From the NCBI RefSeq assembly GCF_034479375.1, contig NZ_CP140155.1:4192501-4256500 (forward strand): 64,000 nucleotides of DNA, written 5' to 3'. How positions within the stretch are numbered: the stretch's first letter is position 1; the number at the start of each line of letters is the position of its first letter. The notes under the pieces were generated by a model, which was not told where the DNA came from, did no database searches, and saw nothing but the letters and a program-made list of their open reading frames with translations. The position numbers and the translations under genes are program-made. The DNA comes from Rhodopseudomonas palustris (lineage in GTDB: Bacteria; Pseudomonadota; Alphaproteobacteria; Rhizobiales; Xanthobacteraceae). Positions 12,001 to 23,218 of the stretch are shown in pieces.

Positions 12001-12405
12001 ATGATGCAGCCGATGCCGACCGAGATCGTGGTGCTGGGTTGGAGCGTGGCGCTACTGATCGTGCAGATGTTCCTGGCTGCCGTGCCCGTTGGTCTGGAAC
12101 TCGGACCGAAATATCAGGCCGGTCCCCGCGACGAGGGCAAGGTGGCGCAGGGCCGGTTCGCCGGCCGTGCGGCGCGCGCCTTCCGCAATCTGCTCGAGAC
12201 CTATCCGGCCTTCGTCGCGCTCGCGCTGGCGCTGGCCGTCACCGGCAAGACCGGCGGCTATGCGGCGACCGCCGCGATCGTCTGGCTGGTCGCGCGGGTG
12301 CTGTATGCACCGCTTTACATCATCGAGATTCCGTTTGCCCGCAGCATCGCCTGGTTCGTGGCGCTGCTGGCGCTCGTCGCGATGCTGATCCGGCTGCTGT
12401 CATGA
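12001..12405 (+). CDS. MAPEG family membrane protein
   Basis: 134 residues with about four hydrophobic segments (about 7-29, 62-80, 84-106, 109-132). The loop between the first and second carries GRAARAFRNLLETYPAF, the characteristic MAPEG signature (RA-x-RNxLE). The family includes glutathione-dependent and eicosanoid enzymes, and bacterial members are mostly uncharacterised. It lies 58 bases after sucB and 7 bases before the SDR gene, so it is probably co-transcribed. A second ATG at 12004 is an equally possible start. Confidence 0.85.
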   Translation: MMQPMPTEIVVLGWSVALLIVQMFLAAVPVGLELGPKYQAGPRDEGKVAQGRFAGRAARAFRNLLETYPAFVALALALAVTGKTGGYAATAAIVWLVARVLYAPLYIIEIPFARSIAWFVALLALVAMLIRLLS

Positions 12406-12412
12406 GGTGCGC

Positions 12413-13159
12413 ATGAACGACCGCGTCGTCATCATCACCGGCGGTAGCCGCGGCATCGGCCGCGCCACCGCGCTGGCCGCTGCGGCCCGCGGCTACAAGG
12501 TCGTGGTCGGCTACGCCAGCAATGCGGATGCGGCGCGCGAGACCGTGTCGGCGATCGAGGCCAGCAACGGCCAGGCGATCGCGGTGAAATGCGATGTCGG
12601 CGACGAGGCCGATATCCTCGCTCTGTTCGAAGCCGCCGACAATTTCGGCACGCTCGGCGCGCTGGTCAACAATGCCGGCATCGTCGGCCCGACCACGCGG
12701 GTCGACGAGATGTCGGCGGAGCGCATCCAGCGGATGATGGCGGTCAACGTCACCGGCAGCATCCTGTGCGCGCGCGAGGCGGTCAAGCGGCTGTCGACCC
12801 GGCACGGCGGCCCCGGCGGCGTGATCATCAATCTGTCGTCGGTCGCGGCCAAACTCGGCTCGCCGAATACTTACGTTGACTACGCGGCCTCGAAAGGCGC
12901 GATCGATAGCTTCACCATCGGTCTCGGCCATGAGGTCGCAGGCGAAGGCATTCGCGTCGCCGCGATCCGGCCCGGCCTGATCGACACCGAGATCCACGCC
13001 TCCGGCGGTGATCCGGGCCGCGCGCACCGGCTCAGCGGCCACGTGCCGATGCAGCGCGTCGGCCGCGCCGAGGAAATCGCCAACGCCGTCGTCTGGCTGA
13101 TGTCGGACGAAGCCTCCTACGTCACCAGCGCCATCATCGATGTCTCGGGCGGACGGTAG
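12413..13159 (+). CDS. SDR family oxidoreductase
   Basis: 248 residues with the classical short-chain dehydrogenase layout: NAD(P)-binding ITGGSRGIGRA at about 7-17, NNAGI at about 84-88, catalytic Ser in NLSSVAAK, and YVDYAASKG with the catalytic Tyr/Lys pair at about 155-161. Resembles glucose-dehydrogenase or FabG-like reductases; the substrate is not predictable. ATG 12413 has GAGG 5 bases upstream; a GTG at 12407 is the alternative. Closely follows the MAPEG gene inside the 2-oxoglutarate dehydrogenase block. Confidence 0.9.
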   Translation: MNDRVVIITGGSRGIGRATALAAAARGYKVVVGYASNADAARETVSAIEASNGQAIAVKCDVGDEADILALFEAADNFGTLGALVNNAGIVGPTTRVDEMSAERIQRMMAVNVTGSILCAREAVKRLSTRHGGPGGVIINLSSVAAKLGSPNTYVDYAASKGAIDSFTIGLGHEVAGEGIRVAAIRPGLIDTEIHASGGDPGRAHRLSGHVPMQRVGRAEEIANAVVWLMSDEASYVTSAIIDVSGGR

Positions 13160-13185
13160 GATCGGGTCGTTGATCGGAGCCAAAC

Positions 13186-13440
13186 ATGCCGGTCATTGCG
13201 AAGGTCGACGGGGTCAAGATCGAATTCTATCCCGACGAGCATCCGCCGCCGCATTTTCACGCCCGCTACGCAGAATACGTTGCCCAGATCGAGATCCGGA
13301 CCGGCAAGGTCTTGCGCGGTTCGCTGCCGCCCGCGAAACTCGGGCGCGTTCTAGCTTGGACGGCGGGCCACTATATGGGACTTATGAACGCCTGGACCGC
13401 AGTCGAAGAGTTGCGCAAGCCGGAGAAGATCGATGACTGA
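13186..13440 (+). CDS. DUF4160 domain protein
   Basis: 84 residues. The motif YPDEHPPPHFHARY at about 16-29 is the signature of DUF4160, a small family usually encoded next to DUF2442, as here. The stop overlaps the start of the next gene by 8 bases, so translation is coupled. Function unproved; the pairing, small sizes and patchy distribution have led to the suggestion of a toxin-antitoxin-like role. It is an unexpected guest between the E2/SDR genes and lpdA. Confidence 0.88.
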   Translation: MPVIAKVDGVKIEFYPDEHPPPHFHARYAEYVAQIEIRTGKVLRGSLPPAKLGRVLAWTAGHYMGLMNAWTAVEELRKPEKIDD

Positions 13441-13723
13441 GATCATCGCGATACGCAGCGCCGAGCCGGTCATCTTCGGCGTGCTGAAAATCGTCTGGAG
13501 CGATGGCTTCGAGGGAGTCGTGGATCTGCGCCCTCTGATCGACAAAGGCGAGATGTTCGCGTTCCTACGCGCAGCGCCCCCCCGCTTCGCGACAGTTCAA
13601 CGCGAGCCGCATGGTCACAAGATCTTTTGGCTCGACGATCAGGGCGACGAGATCGATTTCGGATCCTCCTCGCTTCGTCAACGCGCCGAGCGTCAAGCCG
13701 GCCTTCTTCATCTCGCTAGCTGA
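13433..13723 (+). CDS. DUF2442 domain protein
   Basis: 96 residues, with the DUF2442 pattern of an N-terminal strand-rich segment ([19 protein letters not shown] at about 18-36), [13 protein letters not shown] and the terminal acidic [12 protein letters not shown]. Partner of the DUF4160 gene, whose end it overlaps by 8 bases. The related DUF2442 fold (NE0471 N-terminal-like) is described structurally but its role is not known. lpdA begins 14 bases after the stop, so lpdA transcription may pass through this pair. Confidence 0.85.
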   Translation: MTEIIAIRSAEPVIFGVLKIVWSDGFEGVVDLRPLIDKGEMFAFLRAAPPRFATVQREPHGHKIFWLDDQGDEIDFGSSSLRQRAERQAGLLHLAS

Positions 13724-13737
13724 ATAGAAAGCACTCC

Positions 13738-15141
13738 ATGCCCTCCTACGATCTCGTCATCATCGGCACCGGCCCCGGCGGCTATGTCTGCGCGATTCGC
13801 GCGGCGCAGCTCGGCCTCAAGGTCGCGGTGGTCGAAAAGAACGCCACCCTCGGCGGCACCTGCCTCAATGTCGGCTGCATGCCGTCGAAGGCGCTGCTAC
13901 ATGCCTCGGAACTGTTCGAGGAGGCCGGGCACTCGTTCGCCAAGATGGGGATCGGCGTGCCGGCGCCGAAGCTCGATCTGCCGACGATGATGAACTTCAA
14001 GCAGCAGGGCATCGACGGCAACGTCAAGGGCGTCGAGTACCTGATGAAGAAGAACAAGATCGACGTCATCGTCGGTCGCGGCAAGGTGCTCGGCACCGGC
14101 AAGGTCGAGGTCACCGGCAATGACGGCAAGGCGCAAACCGTCGAGACCAAGTCGATCGTGATCGCCACCGGCTCGGACGTGGCCAAGCTCAAGGGCATCG
14201 AGATCGACGAGAAGCGCATCGTGTCGTCGACCGGCGCGCTGTCGCTCGACAAGGTGCCGGGCAAGCTGATCGTGGTCGGCGCCGGCGTGATCGGGCTCGA
14301 ACTCGGTTCGGTGTGGCGCCGCCTCGGCGCCGAAGTCACCGTGGTCGAATTCCTCGATCGCATTCTGCCCGGCATGGACGCCGAGATCGTCAAGCAGTTC
14401 CAGCGCATCCTCGAGAAGCAGGGTTTTGCCTTCAAGCTCGGCGCCAAGGTCACCGGGGTGGATAGTTCGGGCAAGCAGCTCAAGGTCAGCGTCGAGGCCG
14501 CGGCCGGCGGCAGTCCGGAGACGCTTGAAGCCGACGTCGTGCTGGTCGCGATCGGCCGGGTGCCGTTCACCGAGGGGCTGGGGCTGAAGGAAGCCGGCGT
14601 CGCGCTCGACGAGCGCGGGCGCGTGGCGATCGACGATCACTTCGCCACAAGCGTCCAGGGCGTCTATGCGATCGGCGACGTGGTGAAGGGCCCGATGCTG
14701 GCGCACAAGGCCGAGGACGAGGGCGTCGCGGTCGCGGAAATCATCGCCGGCAAGGCCGGGCACGTGAACTACGACGTCATTCCGGGTGTGGTCTACACCA
14801 CGCCGGAAGTGTCATCCGTCGGCAAGACCGAGGAAGACCTCAAGCAGGCCGGCGTCGCCTACACGGTCGGCAAATTCCCGTTCACCGCCAACGGCCGCTC
14901 CAAGGTCAACCAGACCACCGACGGCCTGGTGAAGATCCTCGCCGACGCCAAGACCGACCGTGTGCTCGGCGTGCATATCGTCGGCCGCGAAGCCGGCGAG
15001 ATGATCCACGAGGCCGCGGTGCTGATGGAGTTCGGCGGCTCTGCCGAAGACCTCGCCCGCACCTGCCACGCCCACCCGACCCGCTCGGAGGCCGTCAAGG
15101 AAGCCGCGCTTGCGGTCGGGAAACGCGCCATCCATATGTGA
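13738..15141 (+). CDS. lpdA: Dihydrolipoyl dehydrogenase (E3)
   Basis: 467 residues. FAD-binding [19 protein letters not shown] at 8-26, redox-active disulfide GGTCLNVGC with Cys42 and Cys47, NAD-binding [15 protein letters not shown], a second FAD motif YAIGDVV, and the C-terminal catalytic HAHPTRSEA near residue 445. Re-oxidises dihydrolipoamide on the E2 subunits with NAD+. It serves the oxoglutarate complex encoded upstream and may also serve other lipoyl complexes. Separated from sucB by four accessory genes. Confidence 0.97.
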   Translation: MPSYDLVIIGTGPGGYVCAIRAAQLGLKVAVVEKNATLGGTCLNVGCMPSKALLHASELFEEAGHSFAKMGIGVPAPKLDLPTMMNFKQQGIDGNVKGVEYLMKKNKIDVIVGRGKVLGTGKVEVTGNDGKAQTVETKSIVIATGSDVAKLKGIEIDEKRIVSSTGALSLDKVPGKLIVVGAGVIGLELGSVWRRLGAEVTVVEFLDRILPGMDAEIVKQFQRILEKQGFAFKLGAKVTGVDSSGKQLKVSVEAAAGGSPETLEADVVLVAIGRVPFTEGLGLKEAGVALDERGRVAIDDHFATSVQGVYAIGDVVKGPMLAHKAEDEGVAVAEIIAGKAGHVNYDVIPGVVYTTPEVSSVGKTEEDLKQAGVAYTVGKFPFTANGRSKVNQTTDGLVKILADAKTDRVLGVHIVGREAGEMIHEAAVLMEFGGSAEDLARTCHAHPTRSEAVKEAALAVGKRAIHM

Positions 15142-15177
15142 GAGAGCGCCGGCATCGTCCGGGAACCGGACGACTCC

Positions 15178-15717
15178 ATGAAGCGCCGCCTGCTGCAACC
15201 GCTGTGGTTCATCCTCGCCGTCCTCTTCCTGGTCGAGGCATGGCTGTGGGATCACCTCGAGCCGTGGGTGGAGCGGATCGTCGCGGCGCTCCCGCTGCGC
15301 GAGCTCAAGGCGTGGACGGCGGAGCGGATCGCAAACCTGTCGCCGCCGCTGGCGCTGGTGGTGTTCGCGGTGCCGCTGATCCCGCTGTATCCGTTCAAGC
15401 TGTTCGCGCTGTGGTTGATGGCGACGCAGCATTTTGTCGCCGGCCTGCTCGCCTTCGTGCTCGCGCAATTCGTCGGCCTCGGCCTGATCGCCTTCATCTT
15501 CGACGTCACCAAGCCGAAGCTGATGCAGATGGCCTGGTTCGTGCGCGCCTATCAGTTCGTGCTGACGATCAAGGCCAAGGCGCACGCGATCGTGGCGCCG
15601 GTGATGGCGGCGATCCGGGCGCAGCTTCGCGCCCTGATGGGCGACGGCAACGGCGCGGTGCAGCGGCTGCTGCGCAAGGCGATGCAGGTCCGCAACCGGA
15701 TCCGCGCCTCGCGCTGA
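15178..15717 (+). CDS. Uncharacterised membrane protein
   Basis: 179 residues, not assigned to a characterised family. An N-terminal hydrophobic helix (about 8-24), two more long hydrophobic stretches (about 56-80 and 86-108: LVVFAVPLIPLYPFKLFALW, GLLAFVLAQFVGLGLIAFIF) and a basic, helical C-terminus (KAMQVRNRIRASR) suggest an inner-membrane protein with a cytoplasmic tail. It follows lpdA by 36 bases on the same strand and could be the last gene of that transcript. Codon use is like the neighbours, supporting a real gene. Confidence 0.8.
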   Translation: MKRRLLQPLWFILAVLFLVEAWLWDHLEPWVERIVAALPLRELKAWTAERIANLSPPLALVVFAVPLIPLYPFKLFALWLMATQHFVAGLLAFVLAQFVGLGLIAFIFDVTKPKLMQMAWFVRAYQFVLTIKAKAHAIVAPVMAAIRAQLRALMGDGNGAVQRLLRKAMQVRNRIRASR

Positions 15718-15752
15718 GCCGCGCGCGGCGCGGTTGCGTCAGCGCGACGACG

Positions 15753-16343
15753 TCAGAACAGATGCACCGCATGCGGCGCGAACAGGCCGATCGCCGTGAA
15801 GGCGAGGCCGGTCAACGCCAAGGCGCCTGAAATCCAAGCCAGTGCGATCATGCCGGTGATGATCGTCGCCGATGCCAGCACGATGCCGATCTGAAACGCC
15901 GCCGAGGCCAGCTCGTAGTGATGGTAGCGCGCTTGCGCGAGGTCGCGGTCGTGTTCGGCGTGCTTGGCGCGCGCGGCGAGCTGCTCGGAGCCCTCGCCGG
16001 TCTCCGGCTCGGAGCGATAGCGCTGCGCGGTCTTCTGCCATTCCTCGATCTGCTTCTGCAGCGCGGCCTTGGCGGCGTCGTCGCCGACCGTGCTCATGCT
16101 GAGGCGCGCCTCTTCCGAGATCGTCTGCACCACCGTGCGGCGGATGCTCTTGGCCTGGAAGAACGCCCACAGATTCGACGCCTCGACGTTCTTGGCCAGC
16201 GATTCGGTCTGCGCGGCCTTGCCGAGCGTCTCGGAGAAGGCGAGGAACAGCGCAATCACCGCAATCAGCAGGGCGATTTTTTTGTTCGAGCCTGAGGCAT
16301 GCTCCGCATGTTCGGCATGCTCCATGCTCTCGTGCGCGCCCAT
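15753..16343 (-). CDS. DUF4337 family membrane protein
   Basis: 196 residues from ATG 16343, chosen because GGGAG lies 8 bases upstream; in-frame starts at 16361 and 16400 have none. The N-terminus is rich in His and Glu (MGAHESMEHAEHAEHA). It is followed by a membrane helix (KIALLIAVIALFLAFSETLG), a long amphipathic helical region (about 50-135) and two C-terminal membrane helices. This is the layout of DUF4337. Function unknown. The His-rich start could bind metal, but nothing else supports that. Convergent with the preceding gene. Confidence 0.8.
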   Translation of the reverse strand: MGAHESMEHAEHAEHASGSNKKIALLIAVIALFLAFSETLGKAAQTESLAKNVEASNLWAFFQAKSIRRTVVQTISEEARLSMSTVGDDAAKAALQKQIEEWQKTAQRYRSEPETGEGSEQLAARAKHAEHDRDLAQARYHHYELASAAFQIGIVLASATIITGMIALAWISGALALTGLAFTAIGLFAPHAVHLF

Positions 16344-16366
16344 GTCCTTAACTCCCGTCATGAATT

Positions 16367-16453
16367 CGTCATGCCCGGCGCCGGCCGGGCAACGGATCAT
16401 CAGATCAGGACCTTGTCAGTTGGAAGGCAGACCGGGTCAAGCCCGGTGATGGC
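16367..16453. repeat. Intergenic palindromic repeat, decayed copy
   Basis: Begins CGTCATGCCCGGCGCCGGCCGGGC and ends with CCGGGTCAAGCCCGGTGATGG. It resembles the element at 29219-29311, which has the same GTCATGCCCG...GGGC start and a CGGG...CCCGG end, but the arms are diverged. Lies between the DUF4337 gene and xerC. Confidence 0.5.
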
Positions 16454-16473
16454 GTGCTAACAACTTCGGCGTA

Positions 16474-17445
16474 TCACGCGCGGGGATGGGCGCTGGCGTA
16501 GACTTCCAGCAGCCGCTCGGTATCGATGCCGGTATAGATCTGCGTGGTCGACAAGGACGCGTGGCCGAGCAATTCCTGGATCGCGCGCAAATCGCCGCCG
16601 CGGCTCAGAAGATGCGTGGCGAAGGAGTGGCGGAGCGCATGCGGGGTGGCCGAATCCGGCAGTCCCAGCGCGCCGCGCAGCCGCTCCATCGCCAGTTGGA
16701 TGATTCGCGGGCTGAGCGGCCCGCCGCGGGCGCCGACGAACATCGGCCCGTCCGGCGGCAGCGGATGCGGGCAGGCTTTAGCGTAGTCGGCGATCTGCCC
16801 CAGCACGGTGTCCAGCACCGGCACCATCCGGGTCTTGTTGCCCTTGCCGAGCACGATCAGGGTGTCGCCCTGGCCGGGCGCCGGCACGTCGCGACGCTTC
16901 AGCCCGAGCGCTTCGGAGATGCGCAGGCCGGAGCCGTACAACAGCGCCATCACGGCGGCGTCACGAACCAGCACCCAGGTCTCGCGGTCCTCGCCGGCGC
17001 GCTCGTCGGCGTCCGCCAGCCGTTTGGCGGCGGCGATCTGGATCGGTTTCGGCAGGCTCTTCTTGATCTTGGGCGCGCGCACCGCCGATAGCGCGCCGAC
17101 GCTGCCCTTGCCCTCGCGTTCGAGGAAGCGGCCGAACGAGCGCAGCCCGGCCAGAGCCCGCATCAGCGAGCGGCCGGCGATCGCATCGCCGCGCCGCGCC
17201 GCCATGAAGGCGCGCACGTCGGTGGCTTCCAGCCGGGCGAATCGGCCGAGCGTCACCTCGCCGCCCCAATGGCCGGCGAGGAAAAACAGGAACTGCCGCA
17301 GGTCGCGCGTATAGGCTTCCAGCGTCTTGCCGGACAGCCGCCGCTCGGCGCGCAGATGCGACAGCCAGCGGGTGATCTCGGTGTTGAGATCGGCGGTCGC
17401 GCAAGGCAGGTCGATCGGGGGAGGCATGGGCTGTGATTTGGCCAT
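16474..17445 (-). CDS. xerC: Tyrosine recombinase XerC
   Basis: 323 residues. The N-terminal SAM-like domain begins ITRWLSHLRAERRLSGKTLEAY and the C-terminal catalytic domain has GSGLRISEALGL (first Arg), HALRHSFATHLL (His-x-x-Arg) and the nucleophile in STTQIYTGI (Tyr). Resolves chromosome dimers at dif together with XerD. Convergent with the DUF4337 gene and divergent from priA, with a palindromic repeat in between. Start uncertain: ATG 17445 is preferred, and ATG 17427 would shorten it by six residues. No sign that it belongs to a mobile element. Confidence 0.92.
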   Translation of the reverse strand: MAKSQPMPPPIDLPCATADLNTEITRWLSHLRAERRLSGKTLEAYTRDLRQFLFFLAGHWGGEVTLGRFARLEATDVRAFMAARRGDAIAGRSLMRALAGLRSFGRFLEREGKGSVGALSAVRAPKIKKSLPKPIQIAAAKRLADADERAGEDRETWVLVRDAAVMALLYGSGLRISEALGLKRRDVPAPGQGDTLIVLGKGNKTRMVPVLDTVLGQIADYAKACPHPLPPDGPMFVGARGGPLSPRIIQLAMERLRGALGLPDSATPHALRHSFATHLLSRGGDLRAIQELLGHASLSTTQIYTGIDTERLLEVYASAHPRA

Positions 17446-17486
17446 GGGGTGCTTATGCCGGATGCCGACTGAAACGAGATCCTCTC

Positions 17487-17572
17487 CGTCATTGCGAGCA
17501 AAGCGAAGCAATCCAGAAGCGCCAGGCATAGGGCTGCTGGATTGCTTCGTCGCTTCGCTCCTCGCAATGACG
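17487..17572. repeat. Palindromic intergenic repeat (CGTCATTGCGAG type)
   Basis: The left arm, 17487-17516 (starting CGTCATTGCGAGC), and the right arm, 17537-17572 (ending CTCGCAATGACG), form a long inverted repeat around a 20-base centre. The arms share GCGAAGCAATCCAG and its complement with a few indels. This is the form of a REP-like palindrome, as found dispersed in Bradyrhizobiaceae genomes. It sits in the divergent xerC-priA spacer. Confidence 0.8.
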
Positions 17573-17646
17573 CGGAGGTTGTGGCCCGATCATAGCCGAT
17601 TTCCTTTCCCATTGATGAAAGCCGGCTTTGGCGGCACACCGGAGCC

Positions 17647-19851
17647 ATGGACGACTCTCCCACCAGCCCGGCCCGGCCCTCGGCGACGCGCGTCGTCGAC
17701 GTGCAGGTACCGGTCGCGATCGACCAGGCCTATTCGTACCGGGTGCCGCGCGGGCTCGATCTGAAGCCCGGCGATGTCGTCGCTGTGCCGCTCGGGCCGC
17801 GCGAGGTGATGGGGGTGGTCTGGGCCGAGAACGAAAATCCCGATCCGCGGCTGCATAACCGGCTCAAGGACGTCTCCGAAAAGCTCGACGTGCCGCCGCT
17901 GCGCGAGGAGCTGCGCCGGCTGGTCGACTGGGTCGCCAACTACACGCTGTCGCCGCGCGGCCAGGTGCTGCGGATGACGCTGCGGATGGGCGAACTCGGG
18001 CCGGAGCGGGTGCGGACGGGAGTCCGCCTGATCGGCCCCCCGCCGCAGCGGATGACGCCGGCGCGGCGGCGCCTGATCGAGATCCTGTCCGACGGCCTGC
18101 TGCACGGCAAATCGGACGCGGCGAAGGAGGCGGGCTGCAGCCCCGGCGTGATCGACGGGCTGGTCGACGAGGGCACGCTCGGCGTCGAGGCGATGCCGCG
18201 CGAGCCCACGGCGCCGGCGCCCGATCCGGATTTCGCACCGGCGGATTTCTCGCCGGAGCAGGCGGCGGCGGCCGAGACGATGCGGGCGCTGGTGACGGAT
18301 GGTGGCTTTCAGGCTGCGCTGCTCGACGGCGTCACCGGCTCCGGCAAGACCGAAGTGTATTTCGAGGCGGTCGCCGAGGTCATCCGTCAGGGGCGGCAGA
18401 CGCTGATCCTGATGCCGGAGATCGCCCTGACCGGGCAATTCCTCGACCGCTTCGCGCTACGCTTCGGCGTGCGGCCGCTGGAATGGCATTCCGAGCTGAC
18501 GCCGCGCACTCGCGCCCGCAACTGGGCGGCGATCGCGGCCGGCGAGGCGCAGGTCGTGGTCGGGGCGCGCTCGGCGCTGTTTCTGCCCTACGCCGATCTC
18601 GGGCTGATCATCGTCGATGAGGAGCACGACCAGGCCTACAAGCAGGAAGACGGCGCGCATTATCACGCCCGCGACATGGCGGTGGTGCGGGCGTCGATCG
18701 CGAAAATTCCGATCGTGCTGGCGTCCGCCACGCCGTCGGTCGAGACCGAGGTCAATGCCCGCAAGGGCCGCTACAAGCGGATTCCGCTGCCGTCGCGGTT
18801 CGGTGGCCAGCATATGCCGCAGATCGAGGCGATCGATCTGCGCCGGGCGCCGCCGATGCGCGGGCGGTTCATCTCGCCGCCGCTCGCCGAGCAGATCGGT
18901 CACGCGATCGAGCGCCGCGAACAGGCGCTGCTGTTTCTCAACCGCCGCGGCTATGCGCCGCTGACGCTGTGCCGCGCCTGCGGTCACCGCTTCGCCTGCA
19001 CGATCTGTGACGCGTGGCTGGTCGATCACCGCTTCCGCCAGCGGTTGGTGTGCCACCATTGCGGCTTCTCGATGCCGCGCCCGCACCAATGCCCGCATTG
19101 CGGCGCCGAGGAATCTTTAGTCGCAGTCGGACCCGGCGTCGAACGGTTGCAAGAGGAGGCGGCGAGCCTGTTTCCGAACGCGCGCACCATGGTGCTGTCG
19201 AGCGATCTGATCACTTCGATCGAGGCGATGCGCAGCGAACTCAACGACATCGCCGAAGGCCGGGTCGACATCATCATCGGCACCCAGCTTGTGGCGAAGG
19301 GTCACAACTTCCCGCGGCTGAATCTGGTCGGCGTGGTCGATGCCGACCTCGGCCTTTCCAACGGAGACCCGCGTGCCGCCGAGCGGACCTTTCAATTGCT
19401 CAATCAGGTGATCGGCCGCGCCGGCCGCGATCAAGGCCGCGGCGTGGGGTTTCTGCAGACGCATCAGCCGGAGCATCCGGTGATGAAGGCGCTGGTCGCG
19501 TGCGATCGCGAGGCGTTCTACGCCAGCGAAATCGACGCGCGCGAGCGCACGTTGTATCCGCCGTTCGGCCGGCTCGCGAGCCTGATCATTTCAGCCGGCG
19601 ATCGTCCGACCGCCGAAGGCTTTGCGCGCAAGCTGGCGTCCTGCGCGCCGGTCGACGAGCGCGTGCAGGTGCTGGGACCGGCGGAAGCACCGCTCGCGGT
19701 GATCAAGGGCCGCTATCGATTTCGGCTGCTGGTGAAGTCGGTGCGGTCGTTCGATTTGTCGAACTACTTGCGGCAATGGCTGGCACTGGGGCCGAAGACG
19801 AAAGGAAACCTGAAGCTCGAGGTCGACGTCGATCCGCAAAGCTTCCTGTAA
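17647..19851 (+). CDS. priA: Primosomal helicase PriA
   Basis: 734 residues. The N-terminal DNA-binding domain starts VVDVQVPVAIDQAYSYRVP. The helicase core has Walker A GVTGSGKTEVYF at about 226-237, motif II DEEHDQAYKQ at about 322, and an inserted zinc-binding module of about 45 residues at about 442-487 with the Cys pairs CRAC, CTIC, CHHC and CPHC. It restarts stalled replication forks by binding D-loops and loading the primosome. ATG 17647 chosen; the upstream spacer holds a palindromic repeat shared with xerC. Confidence 0.97.
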   Translation: MDDSPTSPARPSATRVVDVQVPVAIDQAYSYRVPRGLDLKPGDVVAVPLGPREVMGVVWAENENPDPRLHNRLKDVSEKLDVPPLREELRRLVDWVANYTLSPRGQVLRMTLRMGELGPERVRTGVRLIGPPPQRMTPARRRLIEILSDGLLHGKSDAAKEAGCSPGVIDGLVDEGTLGVEAMPREPTAPAPDPDFAPADFSPEQAAAAETMRALVTDGGFQAALLDGVTGSGKTEVYFEAVAEVIRQGRQTLILMPEIALTGQFLDRFALRFGVRPLEWHSELTPRTRARNWAAIAAGEAQVVVGARSALFLPYADLGLIIVDEEHDQAYKQEDGAHYHARDMAVVRASIAKIPIVLASATPSVETEVNARKGRYKRIPLPSRFGGQHMPQIEAIDLRRAPPMRGRFISPPLAEQIGHAIERREQALLFLNRRGYAPLTLCRACGHRFACTICDAWLVDHRFRQRLVCHHCGFSMPRPHQCPHCGAEESLVAVGPGVERLQEEAASLFPNARTMVLSSDLITSIEAMRSELNDIAEGRVDIIIGTQLVAKGHNFPRLNLVGVVDADLGLSNGDPRAAERTFQLLNQVIGRAGRDQGRGVGFLQTHQPEHPVMKALVACDREAFYASEIDARERTLYPPFGRLASLIISAGDRPTAEGFARKLASCAPVDERVQVLGPAEAPLAVIKGRYRFRLLVKSVRSFDLSNYLRQWLALGPKTKGNLKLEVDVDPQSFL

Positions 19852-19885
19852 TCTTCCTTCGCCTCGCCGAGACCTCGCGTGTCAC

Positions 19886-19922
19886 AAAAAGGAAAGCCTG
19901 CCGTCATGGCTGACGGCAGGCC
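19886..19922 (-). terminator. Intrinsic terminator after rlpA
   Basis: Arms GCCTGCCGTCA (19897-19907) and TGACGGCAGGC (19912-19922) pair perfectly over 11 bases around a TGGC loop. Read on the minus strand, the hairpin is followed by TTTCCTTTTT. It lies 81 bases beyond the rlpA stop and 45 beyond the convergent priA stop; on the plus strand no T tract follows, so it serves rlpA. Confidence 0.85.
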
Positions 19923-20002
19923 GCAGATCGGGCGCGCGATGATCGCGGCCATCTCAACGAGTAGCTCTTCTTGATTACTGGGAAGCGAACCGCGTGCTGC
20001 GG

Positions 20003-20497
20003 TTACATCACTTCCGCGACGACCCGGCCGACCCCGCGGCTGGTCAGACCGATCGCGCGCGCGGCGCCGGTCGACAGATCGAGCACACGGCCGCGAATGA
20101 ACGGGCCGCGATCGTTGATGGTGACGACGACGCTGCGGCCGCCATGGGTGACGCGCAGCTTGGTGCCGAACGGCAGGCTGCGATGGGCTGCCGTCATGGC
20201 GCTGGCGTTGAAGCGCTGGCCCGATGCGGTGCGGTTGCCGGATTCACTGCCGTAGTAAGACGCGACGCCCGAGAAGGTACGACCGCCGCCGCTTGATTCG
20301 AGCGTGGCATTGGCGTTGCGCCAGTCGTTCTGGACGTGATGGCGCTGATGATGGCCGTGATGATGAGTCCGGTGCTTCGATCGCGCCGAAGCTTCAGTGA
20401 CGGCCGCTCCGCTCAGCAGAACCGTTGCGGCGATCAGAGCAGCCGCGGTGCGTGGCCGGGCTACGATTCCCGGCGGAGACTTCTTGGCGTTAGTCAT
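20003..20497 (-). CDS. rlpA: RlpA-like septal lytic transglycosylase family protein
   Basis: 164 residues. A signal peptide (about 1-38, hydrophobic core AAALIAATVLLSGAAV) precedes a striking His-rich stretch (HRTHHHGHHQRHH) and then a double-psi beta-barrel domain, GVASYYGSESGNRTASGQRF to NDRGPFIRGRVLDLS. This domain is the RlpA catalytic fold; no SPOR domain is present, so this is the short form common in alphaproteobacteria. Probably cleaves or binds denuded glycan strands in the periplasm. The His-rich linker could bind metal. Transcribed alone, ending in the terminator described at 19886-19922. Confidence 0.88.
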   Translation of the reverse strand: MTNAKKSPPGIVARPRTAAALIAATVLLSGAAVTEASARSKHRTHHHGHHQRHHVQNDWRNANATLESSGGGRTFSGVASYYGSESGNRTASGQRFNASAMTAAHRSLPFGTKLRVTHGGRSVVVTINDRGPFIRGRVLDLSTGAARAIGLTSRGVGRVVAEVM

Positions 20498-21119
20498 TAA
20501 TGTAAGCCCTCAGTATTGCCACATGCGCGGCAAGTGGAACCCCCGTCCCGTTTGCGGTGCCGGACCGTTCGCTGCGTAATGAGGCGACAAATTGACGAAC
20601 AGTCGAATCGTTTCTCCGCTGAAACATCTTTTGAAGCGATGCGCCGGATCAAAAAGCCCCGAATTGCGTTGGATGGAAAATTGAATTAATACTTTCGTAT
20701 ACACGCGAATACTAAAGTTTTAAGTCTTTATTAGAAAAAGACCTGGAGCTGCAAATCAAACCCAAGAAATCGCAGGTCATCGCGCGAGTGTGTGGAGGCT
20801 TGCTCGAGCGGCGGTCGCGAATTTTCCCGAGCCGCTGATCTTTCCCCGCAGGCTTCATCGATGCGGTGCCGTAGTGGGGGAATTCCGCCCCGCGAAGAAG
20901 GCGCAACGAAGAATGCGACAGAGCGTCTTCCCGACGGCGCGTCATGTTGCGCCTGCGCGCGCGCTATGTTAGCAAAGCCGCGATTTTAAAGGCCGCCGGC
21001 TACGATCGTACCGGTCGAAAATCGAAGTCCAGCTTGAATTCCAAGGGCTTAAATCGGGGGCGCCGCGACTTGGCGACGGTTTTCTTCTTGGCAATTTGAC
21101 AGCACAAAAGAGCGCGTCT
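20498..21119. other. 622-base AT-richer spacer between rlpA and atpH
   Basis: Divergent spacer that must hold the rlpA and ATP synthase promoters. About 20580-20780 is clearly richer in A and T than the rest of the window. No protein-like frame, tRNA or terminator was recognised. A short perfect palindrome, TACGATCGTA, lies at 21001-21010. Confidence 0.4.
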
Positions 21120-23212
<2,093 letters not shown>

Positions 23213-23218
23213 GGCTCA

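Noticed and set aside
16474..17445. Tyrosine recombinase as the integrase of a mobile island.
   Set aside because: Full XerC features and housekeeping context next to priA; no tRNA or att repeat beside it.
20712..20945. 77-residue minus-strand frame in the rlpA-atpH spacer.
   Set aside because: No ribosome binding site and no protein-like pattern.
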